This document shows, in pieces, positions 19,210-28,495 of a stretch of DNA of 64,000 nucleotides. Position 1 is the first letter of the stretch, and every line of letters starts with the position of its first letter. This stretch comes from Limimaricola sp964022235 (GTDB lineage: Bacteria > Pseudomonadota > Alphaproteobacteria > Rhodobacterales > Rhodobacteraceae): positions 1-64,000 of the forward strand of contig NZ_CAXHZL010000007.1 in assembly GCF_964022235.1 (NCBI RefSeq), written 5' to 3'. Made by a program: the position numbers and the translations under genes. The notes under the pieces were generated by a model, which searched no databases, was not told the DNA's origin, and was given only the letters and a program-made list of their open reading frames with translations.

Positions 19210-21612
19210 TCATTGTTTTCCAAGCGAAGCCTCCCAGCCAGAGAGGAACTGCTCGCGCTTCAGCTCGTCGAGGTAGGTCAACAGCCCAGGCCCGAGCCGG
19301 ATCGGGAGAAAACTGCTCCGCTGGCTGTCGATCTTTTGCAGGATGAGGGCCGTCGCCTCCCCGGGCGGACGGATCGGGATGAGGGGTGTGCTTTCCGTAA
19401 GGAGGCGCTGGCCGTCATCAGACAGCATGAAGAGCAGAAAGCGCGCGCCCAGATCAGGGCGGGTGGCGGCCTTTGGAACGAAGCCAGTTCGGGTCATGAC
19501 AAGGTTGTAATCGTCAAGGAAGTGCAGACCCACCTCCGGCGTATCTGAGGCGAAGGCCGCAGCGTAGGAGCCGATTGCATTGAATGCCAGCGCGATCTCA
19601 CCCGAGGCCGTGGCGGCGACCATCTGCGACGTGCAGCAATAGCGGCGCATGCCGGCCCGCCCGAATGCTTCGGTAAGACGCTGGGCCTGCGGGCCTTGGA
19701 TCGAATCCTGCGTGGCAAAGAGGTAGCCGATCCCCGAGCCGCGCAGGTCATAGCCGCCTATCCGCCCCGCAAGTTTGGTCTCATTATCGCGCACGAAGCT
19801 GGCGAGGTCGCGATGGCTGCGCGGCAAATCCTCCTCGTCGAACAGGCGTCGATCATAGGCGATGGCGGCGGGCTCGAAGGTGAAGCCGAAAAGCTCGGAG
19901 CGCCATGTCGCCCAGTCGGGCGGGCGCAGTTCGTCAGGGATGTCGAGCTGGCGTGCCAGCCCACGATTGACCAGATCTACCTGTAAATCCATGGCCGAAG
20001 ATACCACCAGGTCAGGTACCAGTCCGGGCGATATATCGAGGAGCGCACGGTGCAGCCCCACGGTCTGGAACTCGCTGTAGTTCACCCGGACGCCCGGATT
20101 GCGCTCTTCGAAAGCCGCGATCAGCGGCGCCATGGCTGGGCCGTCCGTGGCGCTGAAAATGCTCAGGGTTTCAGCGCGCGCGGCTGGCGGAGCGAGCGAG
20201 ATCCCAAGGAGGCAAAGCAGTAGCGCGATCAGGCGCGGAAATACGATCGCGGCACGCAGACCGCCGAGCGGCGAGCGGCCAAGCTCCAGCCGACCGGAAT
20301 GGCCCTTGGCCACGGCGCTGACGATCGAAAGACCCAGGCCCGAGCCGGCGGTCTCGGTCGAGATCGAGGTGAACCTCTGGGTGGCTCGGGGCAGATCCGC
20401 CTCGGAGATCCCCTGACCGGCATCCTCAACACTCAGCCAGACTTCGTCACCGTGCTCGGTCAGCCCGACCGTGATCGTGTTTTCCGCCGGGCCATGCCGG
20501 ACCGCATTGTCGATCAAGTTGCGAAGCGCCTCGCGGATCGACACCGGGTCGCCCATGATCCGGTCGTGGCCGTCGCTGAGCCCCTCATCCTCGAAGCTCA
20601 GGGCGATGTGCCGCAACCGGCTGTCGCGCAGCTGCTCGGCCAACGTGTCGCGCACCAGCGAGCGCAGGGCGAGCGGCGCGAGGCTGCCTTGGTCGGAGCG
20701 GTGGATGACCATGGCGTTGGCAAGAAGCTGGTTGGTCAGCCGCACGGTGCGTTGCGCCTGCCGGTCGGCCTTGGACACACGCGCACGCATCTGGTCGAGG
20801 TTCGGCGCGTCGGTTGCGAGTGACAGGTGACCTTGTAGCGCTGAAAGCGATGTCCGGGTCTGGTGCGCGACATCGGCGATGAAGCTCTCGGTCAGGGCAC
20901 GGCTCTGGCCCAGCCGGGCAATGAAGCCGTTGATCGCGTCGAACAACCCGCGGATTTCGCGCGGCGGCGTGCCTTCAACCCGCGACAAATCGGCGGGTTC
21001 GCGGTGGCGCAGTTCGGTCTCGATCTGGCGCAGCGGCGCCAGGGACCGGCGGATCGCCAGCCAGACGAAGCCCAGACCGATCAAGGAGACGGCGGCCAGC
21101 CCGGCCATGCCGTTGAGAAACAGCGACCATTGCTGCGCGCGGCGCGCTTCGACGGTCTGCCCGATCTGAACCCCGACCCATTCGCGCCCCTCCGGCGCGG
21201 TCAGCCGGCGGCCCTGCGACACGAAACGGAAAGACGCCCCGCCAAAATTGGCGTCATAGAAGTAAGGAAGGTCGTCGAGCGCACGGCCGGGCTCGGGCAG
21301 CGTCTCGGTGCCGGTGATCTCGCCGTGTCGCGGTGAGAAGACCCGGTAGGCGACGCGGTCGTGGGGGTTGAGCGCGAGGATCTCCATGGCCGAATGCGGC
21401 AGATCGACGGTCGGGCCCTCGGGGGCGAACGAGGTTCGCTCGAGGATCGCCAGCGCCGCGCCGGCGAGCAGCAGATCGTAGGTGCGGTTCGCGGCACCGC
21501 GTGCATAGGCCCAGAGCAGCAGCGAAATCAGCAGCAACAGCACGGCGAAGCCCGCCGCCATGCTGGCGAGCAGGCGGCGCTGCAACGATCGGCCGCCCGG
21601 CTCAGTCGTCAT
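19210..21612 (-). CDS. TctE-like sensor histidine kinase fused to a periplasmic solute-binding protein
   Basis: An 800-residue unusual fusion. Residues 20-38 and 166-187 are membrane helices around a periplasmic sensor loop, then HAMP, a HisKA box with H250 (FIADVAHQTRTSLSAL; the usual RTPL is RTSL) and an ATPase domain with NLIDNAVRHG and GSGLGLSIV. At about residue 461 the chain continues in frame into a hydrophobic signal-like segment (LIALLLCLLGISLAPPAARA) and a 320-residue iron/ABC-type binding protein (SIFSATDGPAMAPLIAAFEERNPG). Topology fits: kinase inside, binding protein outside; signal peptidase might cut at ARA|ET. The start overlaps the regulator gene's stop by 11 bases. The kinase probably controls the divergent tctCBA operon. 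Confidence 0.88.
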   Translation of the reverse strand: MTTEPGGRSLQRRLLASMAAGFAVLLLLISLLLWAYARGAANRTYDLLLAGAALAILERTSFAPEGPTVDLPHSAMEILALNPHDRVAYRVFSPRHGEITGTETLPEPGRALDDLPYFYDANFGGASFRFVSQGRRLTAPEGREWVGVQIGQTVEARRAQQWSLFLNGMAGLAAVSLIGLGFVWLAIRRSLAPLRQIETELRHREPADLSRVEGTPPREIRGLFDAINGFIARLGQSRALTESFIADVAHQTRTSLSALQGHLSLATDAPNLDQMRARVSKADRQAQRTVRLTNQLLANAMVIHRSDQGSLAPLALRSLVRDTLAEQLRDSRLRHIALSFEDEGLSDGHDRIMGDPVSIREALRNLIDNAVRHGPAENTITVGLTEHGDEVWLSVEDAGQGISEADLPRATQRFTSISTETAGSGLGLSIVSAVAKGHSGRLELGRSPLGGLRAAIVFPRLIALLLCLLGISLAPPAARAETLSIFSATDGPAMAPLIAAFEERNPGVRVNYSEFQTVGLHRALLDISPGLVPDLVVSSAMDLQVDLVNRGLARQLDIPDELRPPDWATWRSELFGFTFEPAAIAYDRRLFDEEDLPRSHRDLASFVRDNETKLAGRIGGYDLRGSGIGYLFATQDSIQGPQAQRLTEAFGRAGMRRYCCTSQMVAATASGEIALAFNAIGSYAAAFASDTPEVGLHFLDDYNLVMTRTGFVPKAATRPDLGARFLLFMLSDDGQRLLTESTPLIPIRPPGEATALILQKIDSQRSSFLPIRLGPGLLTYLDELKREQFLSGWEASLGKQ

Positions 21613-22276
21613 CGGTGATGTAGGCCATGTAGCCGAGACCGCGGGCGGTCTTGATGACCAGCGGCGTGCCTTCAAGCCGGCGGCGCAGGCGGGTCACGAG
21701 TTGCTCGATCGCGTTCAGGCTCGGCGTTTCCTCGAAGGTATAGAGCCGGTCGGCCACATCCTCCTTGGTCAGCATCCGGCCCATGTTGTCGATCATGATT
21801 TCAAGAAGCTGGATCTCACGCGCCCGAAGCTGCGCGTCCTGCCCGTTGATCGTCGCGCGCTTGGCGGCGCGGTCGAAGCTCAGCGGGCCGGCGGTGAACA
21901 GGTTGCTGGCGCTGCCAGCGCGACGCCGCGCAAGCACGCGGCAGCGAGCCGAAAGCTCTCGGAAATCGACTGGTTTGACCATGTAGTCATCGGCGCCCGC
22001 ATCGAGCCCGATCACCCGGTCGTCGATCTGGCTGCGCGCCGTCAGGATCATCACCGGCGTGGTGTCGCCGCGTGAGCGCAGCGAGCGCAGCACCTCGTAG
22101 CCGCTGCGGCCCGGCAGGTTCACGTCGAGCAGCACGATGTCGAAGCCGGCGTGGCGTAGTAGCACGTTGGCCTCCTCACCGTCGCTTTCGCGGTCGACCG
22201 AATGCCCTTCGGCCCTGAGCCGATCCATGATCGTCTCTGCCAGATCGTCATTGTCTTCGACCAGAAGCATTCTCAT
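21602..22276 (-). CDS. tctD: TctD-like OmpR-family response regulator
   Basis: A 224-residue response regulator: receiver (D51 in IVLLDVNLPG, K101 in YMVKP) and a C-terminal winged helix of OmpR type (LRAREIQLLEIMIDNMG, then LVTRLRRRLEGTPLVIKTARGLGYM). It overlaps the downstream kinase gene and is divergent from tctC. This is the standard arrangement of tctDE-type two-component systems that switch on tripartite tricarboxylate transporter operons in response to their substrate. Confidence 0.9.
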   Translation of the reverse strand: MRMLLVEDNDDLAETIMDRLRAEGHSVDRESDGEEANVLLRHAGFDIVLLDVNLPGRSGYEVLRSLRSRGDTTPVMILTARSQIDDRVIGLDAGADDYMVKPVDFRELSARCRVLARRRAGSASNLFTAGPLSFDRAAKRATINGQDAQLRAREIQLLEIMIDNMGRMLTKEDVADRLYTFEETPSLNAIEQLVTRLRRRLEGTPLVIKTARGLGYMAYITDDD

Positions 22277-22438
22277 GGCGCGACGATAGCCGTCCCGGAG
22301 CGCGGCGAGAAGCGGTCGCGCGCGCAGGTCAGCGTCCGGTCAGCTTCGCGTCAGGGACCGCTCAGCGATCGGCGTCATGATGAGGTCATCCGGGGAAGAG
22401 GACCCCGCGATGACAAGGTTCCGAGGGAGGACAACCGA

Positions 22439-23410
22439 ATGAGATTTGCCCGCATCGGCACGGCGCTGGCCGTGACCATGAGCATCGCCGCGCCCGCACT
22501 GGCCCAGAGCGACATCCGCAAGCCCGAATGCGTGGCCCCCGCCAACCCCGGCGGCGGCTTCGACCTTACCTGCCGAGTCGCGCAGAAAGGCCTCGATCCC
22601 CATGTCGACGCGCCGATCCAGGTCACCTTCATGCCCGGTGGCATCGGCGCCGTGGCCTACAACATGTTCAACACCACCCGCACCGACGACGCTTCGGCCA
22701 TCGTCGCCTTCTCGACCGGATCGCTGCTGAACATTGTCACCGGCAAGTATGGCGAGTTCACCGAAGACGACGTGCGCTGGGTCGGCACCGCCGGCGCCGA
22801 CTTCGGGGCGGTCGTGGTCCGGTCCGACAGCGAGTATCAGGATCTCGCCGGGCTGATGGAAGACCTCGGCAGCGATCCCTCGAGCGTCGTCGTCGGCGCC
22901 GGCGGCTCGGTCGGCTCGCAGGACTGGATGAAGGGCGCGCTGCTGGTGCGCGAGACCGGCGCCTTGCCAATGGACATGCGCTACGTCGCCTTTGACGGCG
23001 GCGGCGATGCCATCGCGGCGCTGCTCGGCGGATCGATCGAGGTCTACATGGGCGATGTCGGCGAGATGGTCTCGCATCTTGAAAGCGGCCAGATGCGCAT
23101 TCTCGCGGTGATGTCGCCCGAGCGGCTCGACGAGCCTTTCGCCGAGATCCCGACCGCGATCGAGCAGGGCTTCGATCTGGAATGGACCATCATGCGTGGC
23201 TTCTACATGGGCGGCGAGGTCTCCGACGCCGATTACCAGAAATGGGTCGACGCTTTCGAGGCTGCCTATGCGACGCCCGAATGGGCTGAGATCCAGAAGG
23301 CCCAGGGCCTGCTGCCGCTGAATCTCGCAGGCGAAGTGCTTGAACAGAGCATCGACGAGCGTGTGGCGCGTCTGCGCGGCATCGCCACCGAGGCTGGCCT
23401 GATCAACTGA
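22439..23410 (+). CDS. tctC: TctC/Bug-family periplasmic solute-binding protein
   Basis: A 323-residue exported receptor of the tripartite tricarboxylate transporter family. A signal peptide (residues 1-22, ending APALAQ|SD) is followed by the Bug-fold: APANPGGGFDLTCR forms the ligand-carboxylate loop, and VTFMPGGIGAVAYN and GGGDAIAALLGGSIEVYMGD are further family motifs. It captures a carboxylate (citrate, tartrate or similar; exact ligand unknown) and hands it to TctAB. ATG at 22439 with GGGAGG upstream. It is the first gene of tctCBA and faces tctD. Confidence 0.92.
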   Translation: MRFARIGTALAVTMSIAAPALAQSDIRKPECVAPANPGGGFDLTCRVAQKGLDPHVDAPIQVTFMPGGIGAVAYNMFNTTRTDDASAIVAFSTGSLLNIVTGKYGEFTEDDVRWVGTAGADFGAVVVRSDSEYQDLAGLMEDLGSDPSSVVVGAGGSVGSQDWMKGALLVRETGALPMDMRYVAFDGGGDAIAALLGGSIEVYMGDVGEMVSHLESGQMRILAVMSPERLDEPFAEIPTAIEQGFDLEWTIMRGFYMGGEVSDADYQKWVDAFEAAYATPEWAEIQKAQGLLPLNLAGEVLEQSIDERVARLRGIATEAGLIN

Positions 23411-23429
23411 GTTCCTCCCCGGAACGGGA

Positions 23430-23446
23430 GCCGGCATCGCGCCGGC
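23430..23446 (+). terminator. intercistronic hairpin between tctC and tctB
   Basis: GCCGGC, loop ATCGC, GCCGGC (23430-23435 and 23441-23446), extended by flanking GGG/CCC. It has no T run, so it may act as an attenuator or a 3' stabiliser giving more binding protein than membrane subunits, a common design in transporter operons. Confidence 0.5.
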
Positions 23447-23489
23447 CCCTGACCCTTTCCAGCCAACCCGCAACGAAGAGGAGGCCCCA

Positions 23490-23960
23490 ATGGCCGACCG
23501 CATCTTCGCCGGGGTGCTTCTGGCCGTGACCTTGGCCTATGCGGCCATCGCCTTCACCGCCATCAGCGCTCCGTTTCAATACGACCCATTGGGCCCTGAG
23601 AGCTGGCCGCGCATCCTGTCGGTCGTGGCGCTGGCCTGCATCGCGGGCATCCTGTGGAAGCCCGATACCGGAGCGCTCGGCCTCACCCGGCAGGTGTGGT
23701 TCCGGCTCGCGGCATCGGTGCTGGCGCTGATCGCCTATGCCGAGCTCTACGAGCCGTTGGGCTTCGTTCTTTCGACTGCGCTCTACGGCACGGTGATGGC
23801 GTTGATGCTCGGCGCCGAGCGGTTGCGCGCGGTCGGCTTCGGCATTGCCGCCGGGCTCATCGGCTATCTGGTCTGCGCCAGCCTGATGGGGCTGAACCTG
23901 CCGCTCGGCGAGGTCGTCGAGGCGATGATTGCCACCACCGAAACCGAAGGGGCAAACTGA
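23490..23960 (+). CDS. tctB: TctB-family small membrane subunit
   Basis: A 156-residue, four-helix inner-membrane protein, the small subunit of a tripartite tricarboxylate transporter. Hydrophobic segments at about 5-25, 45-62, 73-90 and 100-140 match the family, as does the PLGPESWPRILS motif after helix 1. GAGGAGG lies before the ATG. Its stop overlaps the start of tctA (TGATG), indicating coupled translation. Confidence 0.88.
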   Translation: MADRIFAGVLLAVTLAYAAIAFTAISAPFQYDPLGPESWPRILSVVALACIAGILWKPDTGALGLTRQVWFRLAASVLALIAYAELYEPLGFVLSTALYGTVMALMLGAERLRAVGFGIAAGLIGYLVCASLMGLNLPLGEVVEAMIATTETEGAN

Positions 23961-25483
23961 TGGATGCCGTATTTTCGGGCCTCGCGACCGGCTTTGCCGT
24001 CGCGCTCGACCCGTTCAACCTCATGCTGGTCCTGCTTGGCTGTTTCTTCGGGACACTGATAGGCGCGTTGCCGGGGATCGGCCCGATCAACGGCGTGGCG
24101 ATCCTGTTGCCGATCGCCTACGGGCTCGGCTTTCCGCCGGAATCGGCGCTGATCCTGCTGGCGGGGATCTATTACGGCGCCGAGTATGGCGGCCGGATCT
24201 CGTCGATCCTGCTTAACGTGCCGGGGGACGCCGGCGCGGTGATGACCACGCTCGACGGCAACCCGATGGCCCGCAACGGCGAAGCCGGGCGCGCGCTGTC
24301 GCTCTCGGCCGTGGCGAGCTTCATCGGCGGCACCTTCGCCGTGATCCTGATGTCGCTCTTCGCGCCGCTGCTGGCGAAGTTCGCCGTCACCTTCTCGCCT
24401 GCCGACTATGTCGCGCTGATGGTCTTCGCCTTCGCGTCGCTGGCCTCGCTGGTCGGCAAGAACCCGACCAAGACGCTTCTGGGAGCGTTGATCGGCCTGA
24501 TGCTTGCCACCATCGGCATAGACGCCAACACCGGCATCGCGCGCTACACCTTCGGCATTCCCGACATTCTCGCAGGCATCGACTTTCTGATCGTCGTCGT
24601 GGGCCTGTTCGGCATGGCCGAGCTGCTGACGCTGGTCGAGCATCAGGTCTCGGGCAAGCTCAAGGCGCTGCCGGTCGACAACAGCTTCGTGCGGATGAGC
24701 GACATCGCGAAGACCAAGTGGACGATCCTGCGCTGCTCGATCATCGGCTTCTTCATCGGTGTGTTGCCGGGAACCGGCGCCTCGGTCGCCTCGGCCGTGG
24801 CCTACGGCACCGAAAAGCGGATCTGCGACACCGAAGGCACCTTCGGCAAAGGCGACATGCGCGGTCTCGCGGCTCCCGAAGCGGCCAACAACGCCGCTGC
24901 CGGCGGCGCGATGGTGCCGATGCTGACGCTGGGCATTCCCGGCTCCGGCACCACGGCGATCCTTCTGGGCGCGCTCCTAATGTTCAATATCCAGCCGGGC
25001 CCGATGATGTTCACGCAGCGGCCCGACATCGCCTGGGGACTGATCGCCTCGATGTATGTGGGCAACGTGGCGCTTCTGGTGATCAACCTGCCTCTCGTCG
25101 GGCTGTTCGCCCGAATGCTGACGATCCCGCAGCACTACCTGACGCCACTTATCGCGATCCTGGCCTTCATCGGCATCTATACCATCGTCGGCAACCCGTT
25201 CGACCTGCTGCTGATCACCGGTCTTGGCCTGTTCGGATGGTTCCTGCGCAAGCTCGACTTCTCGCTGGCGCCCGTGATCCTCGGCTTCGTGCTGGGCGGG
25301 CTGTTCGAGAACAACCTGCGCCGGGCACTGTCGATCTCGGGCGGCGACTGGGGCATCCTCGTCGCCGACTGGAAGAGCGTGACGCTCTACGGGCTTGCGG
25401 CCCTGGTGGTGGTGCTGCCCTTGTGGCTGGCGCGGCGCAACCGGCCGCGTCCCGAAGGCGCACCGGTGGGCGTCGAGGACTGA
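23960..25483 (+). CDS. tctA: TctA-family large membrane subunit
   Basis: A 507-residue transporter with about 12 helices, the conducting subunit of a tripartite tricarboxylate system driven by ion gradients. Family repeats are clear: GTLIGALPGIGPINGVAILLP near the start, GVLPGTGASVASAVAYGTEK in the middle, and APEAANNAAAGGAMVPMLTLGIPGS. It starts within the tctB stop codon and is followed eight bases later by an AbrB-type gene. Transport specificity cannot be read from sequence. Confidence 0.93.
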   Translation: MDAVFSGLATGFAVALDPFNLMLVLLGCFFGTLIGALPGIGPINGVAILLPIAYGLGFPPESALILLAGIYYGAEYGGRISSILLNVPGDAGAVMTTLDGNPMARNGEAGRALSLSAVASFIGGTFAVILMSLFAPLLAKFAVTFSPADYVALMVFAFASLASLVGKNPTKTLLGALIGLMLATIGIDANTGIARYTFGIPDILAGIDFLIVVVGLFGMAELLTLVEHQVSGKLKALPVDNSFVRMSDIAKTKWTILRCSIIGFFIGVLPGTGASVASAVAYGTEKRICDTEGTFGKGDMRGLAAPEAANNAAAGGAMVPMLTLGIPGSGTTAILLGALLMFNIQPGPMMFTQRPDIAWGLIASMYVGNVALLVINLPLVGLFARMLTIPQHYLTPLIAILAFIGIYTIVGNPFDLLLITGLGLFGWFLRKLDFSLAPVILGFVLGGLFENNLRRALSISGGDWGILVADWKSVTLYGLAALVVVLPLWLARRNRPRPEGAPVGVED

Positions 25484-25490
25484 GGCGCGC

Positions 25491-26528
25491 ATGTCTGTCT
25501 TCGACACGATCCGGCCGCATCTCGCAGCGGCCGGGCTGGGCCTCGGGGGGGCGGCAATCGCCGCCCTCCTTGGCTTGCCGGCCGGTTCGCTGATCGGCGC
25601 GACCGTTGCAGTCGCCTCGGCGGCGGCGATGGGGAGGCGGCTGGCCGTATCACCGCGCCTGCGCGACCTGGCCTTTGCCCTGATCGGTGTTTCCCTCGGG
25701 GCGGGGGTCGACGCGCAGATCCTCTCGCAGCTTCCGGCTTGGTCGGTCAGCCTCGCCATTCTCGCGGTCGCGCTGGTGGCGACGGTTCTGACCGGGCAGC
25801 ACCTGCTGTCGCGCCTGTTCGGCTATGACGGTGAAACGGCCGTCCTCGCGAGTTCACCCGGCACCATGTCCAACGCCATCGCCATCGCCCTGGAAGGGCG
25901 CGGCGATGCCACCGCCGTAACGGTGCTGCAACTGATGCGCCTGCTGATCCTCGTGCTCCTGGTGCCGCCGCTTGCCATCATGTTCGACACGCCCGACGCG
26001 GCCATCGCCCCCGCCGAGGACATGTTGCTCGTCTATCTCGTTCCACTGGTCGGCCTGGCCTTGATCCTTGGCAAGCTCGGTGCCTCTCGCGGCATCCCGG
26101 CGGCCTGCCTGCTGGCCGGCATGATCATCAGCGCAAGCGCGCATGTGACGGGCCTTGCCACGGGGGTCGCGCCCAACTGGGCGATATTCATCGGCTTCGC
26201 GATCACCGGCACCGTGCTCGGCACGCGGCTCTCCTCGGTGAGCCTCCCACAGCTTCGGCGCCTTTCGTCTGCGGGCGCGGCAGTAGTGGCCACGGCACTC
26301 AGCCTATCGCTCGGCTTCGCATTTTTGACGTATCTCCTGACCGGCCTGCCATTTGGTCAGATATGGGTCGCCTATGCGCCGGGCGGTGTCGAAGCGATGG
26401 CAGCGATCGGCCTCGCACTGGGCTATGACCCGGCCTTCGTCGCAGCGCATCACTTCGCTCGCATCCTGATACTGGTTGTGCTGATGCCGATCTTTCTGCG
26501 GAAGCGGGGGTCAAGGTCTGTCACATGA
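25491..26528 (+). CDS. AbrB-family membrane protein (putative transporter)
   Basis: A 345-residue polytopic inner-membrane protein with about ten helices, of the AbrB/"ammonia monooxygenase" family (not the Bacillus regulator AbrB). The characteristic motifs are SSPGTMSNAIAIALEGRGDATAVTVLQLMRLL and YAPGGVEAMAAIGLALGYDPAFVAAHHFARI. Members often sit in transporter operons and may be exporters or accessory permeases. It begins eight bases after tctA and is surely cotranscribed. After its end the DNA changes to IS5 remnants. Confidence 0.8.
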   Translation: MSVFDTIRPHLAAAGLGLGGAAIAALLGLPAGSLIGATVAVASAAAMGRRLAVSPRLRDLAFALIGVSLGAGVDAQILSQLPAWSVSLAILAVALVATVLTGQHLLSRLFGYDGETAVLASSPGTMSNAIAIALEGRGDATAVTVLQLMRLLILVLLVPPLAIMFDTPDAAIAPAEDMLLVYLVPLVGLALILGKLGASRGIPAACLLAGMIISASAHVTGLATGVAPNWAIFIGFAITGTVLGTRLSSVSLPQLRRLSSAGAAVVATALSLSLGFAFLTYLLTGLPFGQIWVAYAPGGVEAMAAIGLALGYDPAFVAAHHFARILILVVLMPIFLRKRGSRSVT

Positions 26529-26770
26529 CGCGGATATCGAGTTCGCATCGTGGGCTCTATCATAGGCCGGCGTAGGTGCTTCAATTTGAAGTCTGATCGG
26601 TCCTAATTTGCGACGCTTCGGATATCGGATGCCTACGCGTTCCGCCATAGTCGAGAATGTAGATCCAAAGCGGGCTTTCGCTACGTGCCCGTTCAAGGTC
26701 GGCTTAGGGCCGCGAGCAGCCACGGTATGTATCGACAGAAAGCTTCCATTCTCAACTTTCCTGACCTGGT

Positions 26771-26950
26771 AGGACCTTGTTGCACATCTCGGAAAGGGGG
26801 ATTCGCTGAGCGGGTCCTGACGGTTAGCTCGGGGACATGCCGAAGCCTTCTCCGACCCGCTACCGCACGAAGAACTGGTCAGACTACAATGCGGCGCTGC
26901 GCAAGCGCGGCTCGCTTTCGGCCTGGTTCGATCCCGAGATGGTCTGGCAC
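26771..26950 (+). mobile_element. IS5-family left-end fragment
   Basis: An IS5-type end (AGGACCTTGTTGCACATC, from 26771) is followed by a start codon at 26837 and about 38 codons of transposase: MPKPSPTRYRTKNWSDYNAAL, then KRGSLSAWFDPEMVWH. The frame stops matching at about 26950, where a second IS5-like end (GGAGATTGTTGCAGAAATC) begins, as if another element had inserted or recombined there. No catalytic region remains. Confidence 0.75.
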
Positions 26951-27435
26951 GGAGATTGTTGCAGAAATCATGTTTGTGGATGCCCCTTCGCCTAATGGTC
27001 TCTTGATAAAGAGCGCCTCGGCAGATCGGTGTATCCAATTCATGTCCGAATACCACAGCGCTCCGCTGAACGGTGGACGGTGGACAGGGTCGCTACAGAA
27101 GGGCAGCCAGACGCGGTCCAACTTCGGCATTCCGGCCCCGCTCGGCCAGATACTGCCGCAGATTTCTGATCACTGTACAGCGAACCGACACCTATCGGTG
27201 TCGAGCGACCGAAGAACCTATCACTATCTGAAAGTCGACAGCTGTTGGCTGACCTGTCCTTGCCGCACATGGCTCAAGCCGGAGTGTCGGGTTTCCCCTT
27301 CGACATTCAAACGGCTCGAAGCGTCGCTCATGACATTTCTCGAGTGAGCGCTCCCTTGGACCTCCATGCCTGGCGCGTTGCATGCCGCAGCCATGAGGCC
27401 CCTGCCCTTCAATGATCGGGGAATGACTCACGAAG
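26951..27435. other. intergenic stretch after IS5 fragment, no gene recognised
   Basis: This 485-base stretch has several short open frames on both strands, but none has a ribosome site, family motif or fitting codon use. It starts with an IS5-like terminus at 26949-26967 and has slightly lower GC than the flanks. Probably scar DNA from mobile-element loss, ending at the 3' end of the methyltransferase gene. Confidence 0.45.
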
Positions 27436-28260
27436 TCAGGAGGCTGCAAGGCCGGAAACCGTCACGAACTCCCCGTTCAATCGATGAACCCCATCGGCCG
27501 ATCGATAGGGCTTCACGGATTCGAGGAACTCGTCTCGAACGTCAGCCATGACGGCATCCGGAAAGCGCTTTACGGCAAGTGCAACGGGACCGGCGCGGAC
27601 CACCGCATCAACGATGTCTTCGCCAGTGGCGAACCGCAGAACCTCTCTTTGCCTGCGCTCCTCGACCGAAACAAAGCCGGTGCCTTCCATGAGCCCCTTG
27701 AGGACCCCCGGAGCACCGGTGCCAAAGAACAGCGGACAGACCTCCGAGGCGACCCGCGCGTCGACGATCGGAAAGATCTCGGCCCAACCGCAGTTCCTGC
27801 GCTCGCCCCAGACGGTGACGGTCGCGCGGCCACCCGGTTTCAGGACGCGGTAAAGCTCGGCCAGCGCCCGCGCGGGGTCGGGCACATACATCAGGCCCAA
27901 GGCGCATAGGGCCCGGTCGAAACAACCCGGCTCGACCGAAAGCTCTTCGGCGCTCATGCGGGCGGCGGTGATGTTGCTTCGGCCTGCCTCGATGGCACGG
28001 CGGGTGATCTCGTCGATCATACGTTGCGACAGATCAGTCGCCAGAACCCGCCCGTCCTCGCCCACGGCATCACTCGCGCGAAAGGTCGCCATGCCAGTGC
28101 CGCAGGCGGTCTCGATCACATGATGGCCGGGACGCAGCTCCGCCATCGCCAGAAGCGTGTCATGCGCCGGGCGCAGCGGGGCCTGCCAAGCCGCCTCATA
28201 GCGCGGGGCGGCTTCGTCCCAGCCATAGCGCTGCACGCGAAGTTGGAGCTTGGGGTCCAC
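27436..28260 (-). CDS. class I SAM-dependent methyltransferase (UbiE/type 11 like)
   Basis: A 274-residue Rossmann-fold methyltransferase. Motif I is IETACGTGMATFRA (about residue 50), acidic motif II is LATDLSQRM, and the post-motif DRALCALGLMYVPDPARALAELYRVLKPGGRATVTVWG is typical of UbiE/Coq5-like and type 11 methyltransferases. Substrate unknown. A GTG at 28260 is chosen as the start because AGGAGG lies seven bases upstream; an ATG at 28284 has no clear ribosome site. It is transcribed away from the oxidase operon and may be unrelated to it. Confidence 0.8.
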   Translation of the reverse strand: MDPKLQLRVQRYGWDEAAPRYEAAWQAPLRPAHDTLLAMAELRPGHHVIETACGTGMATFRASDAVGEDGRVLATDLSQRMIDEITRRAIEAGRSNITAARMSAEELSVEPGCFDRALCALGLMYVPDPARALAELYRVLKPGGRATVTVWGERRNCGWAEIFPIVDARVASEVCPLFFGTGAPGVLKGLMEGTGFVSVEERRQREVLRFATGEDIVDAVVRAGPVALAVKRFPDAVMADVRDEFLESVKPYRSADGVHRLNGEFVTVSGLAAS

Positions 28261-28495
28261 GTTATCGCCTCCTGGGGCCGTCATGGACCCGGATTGCCGT
28301 CGAGACCTCCTGCGCCCGGATTGTGATTGCTGTAAGTCGTGAGGGCGTGGGCGGTACGCATGTGAGATTCCACATCTCGCAGTTAGAAACATAGCGTTGA
28401 ACCGCGGCCTTACCGGTCTAACTGGCATGACGCATAGGTCGGCGATGCAGTTCGCTGGACGGGCCCTGTGCGCAACTGCGGTAAGGAAGATGCCA

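Noticed and set aside
26511..27347. Frames on both strands in the IS5 scar region
   Set aside because: They cross the IS5 ends and have no recognisable domain or ribosome site.
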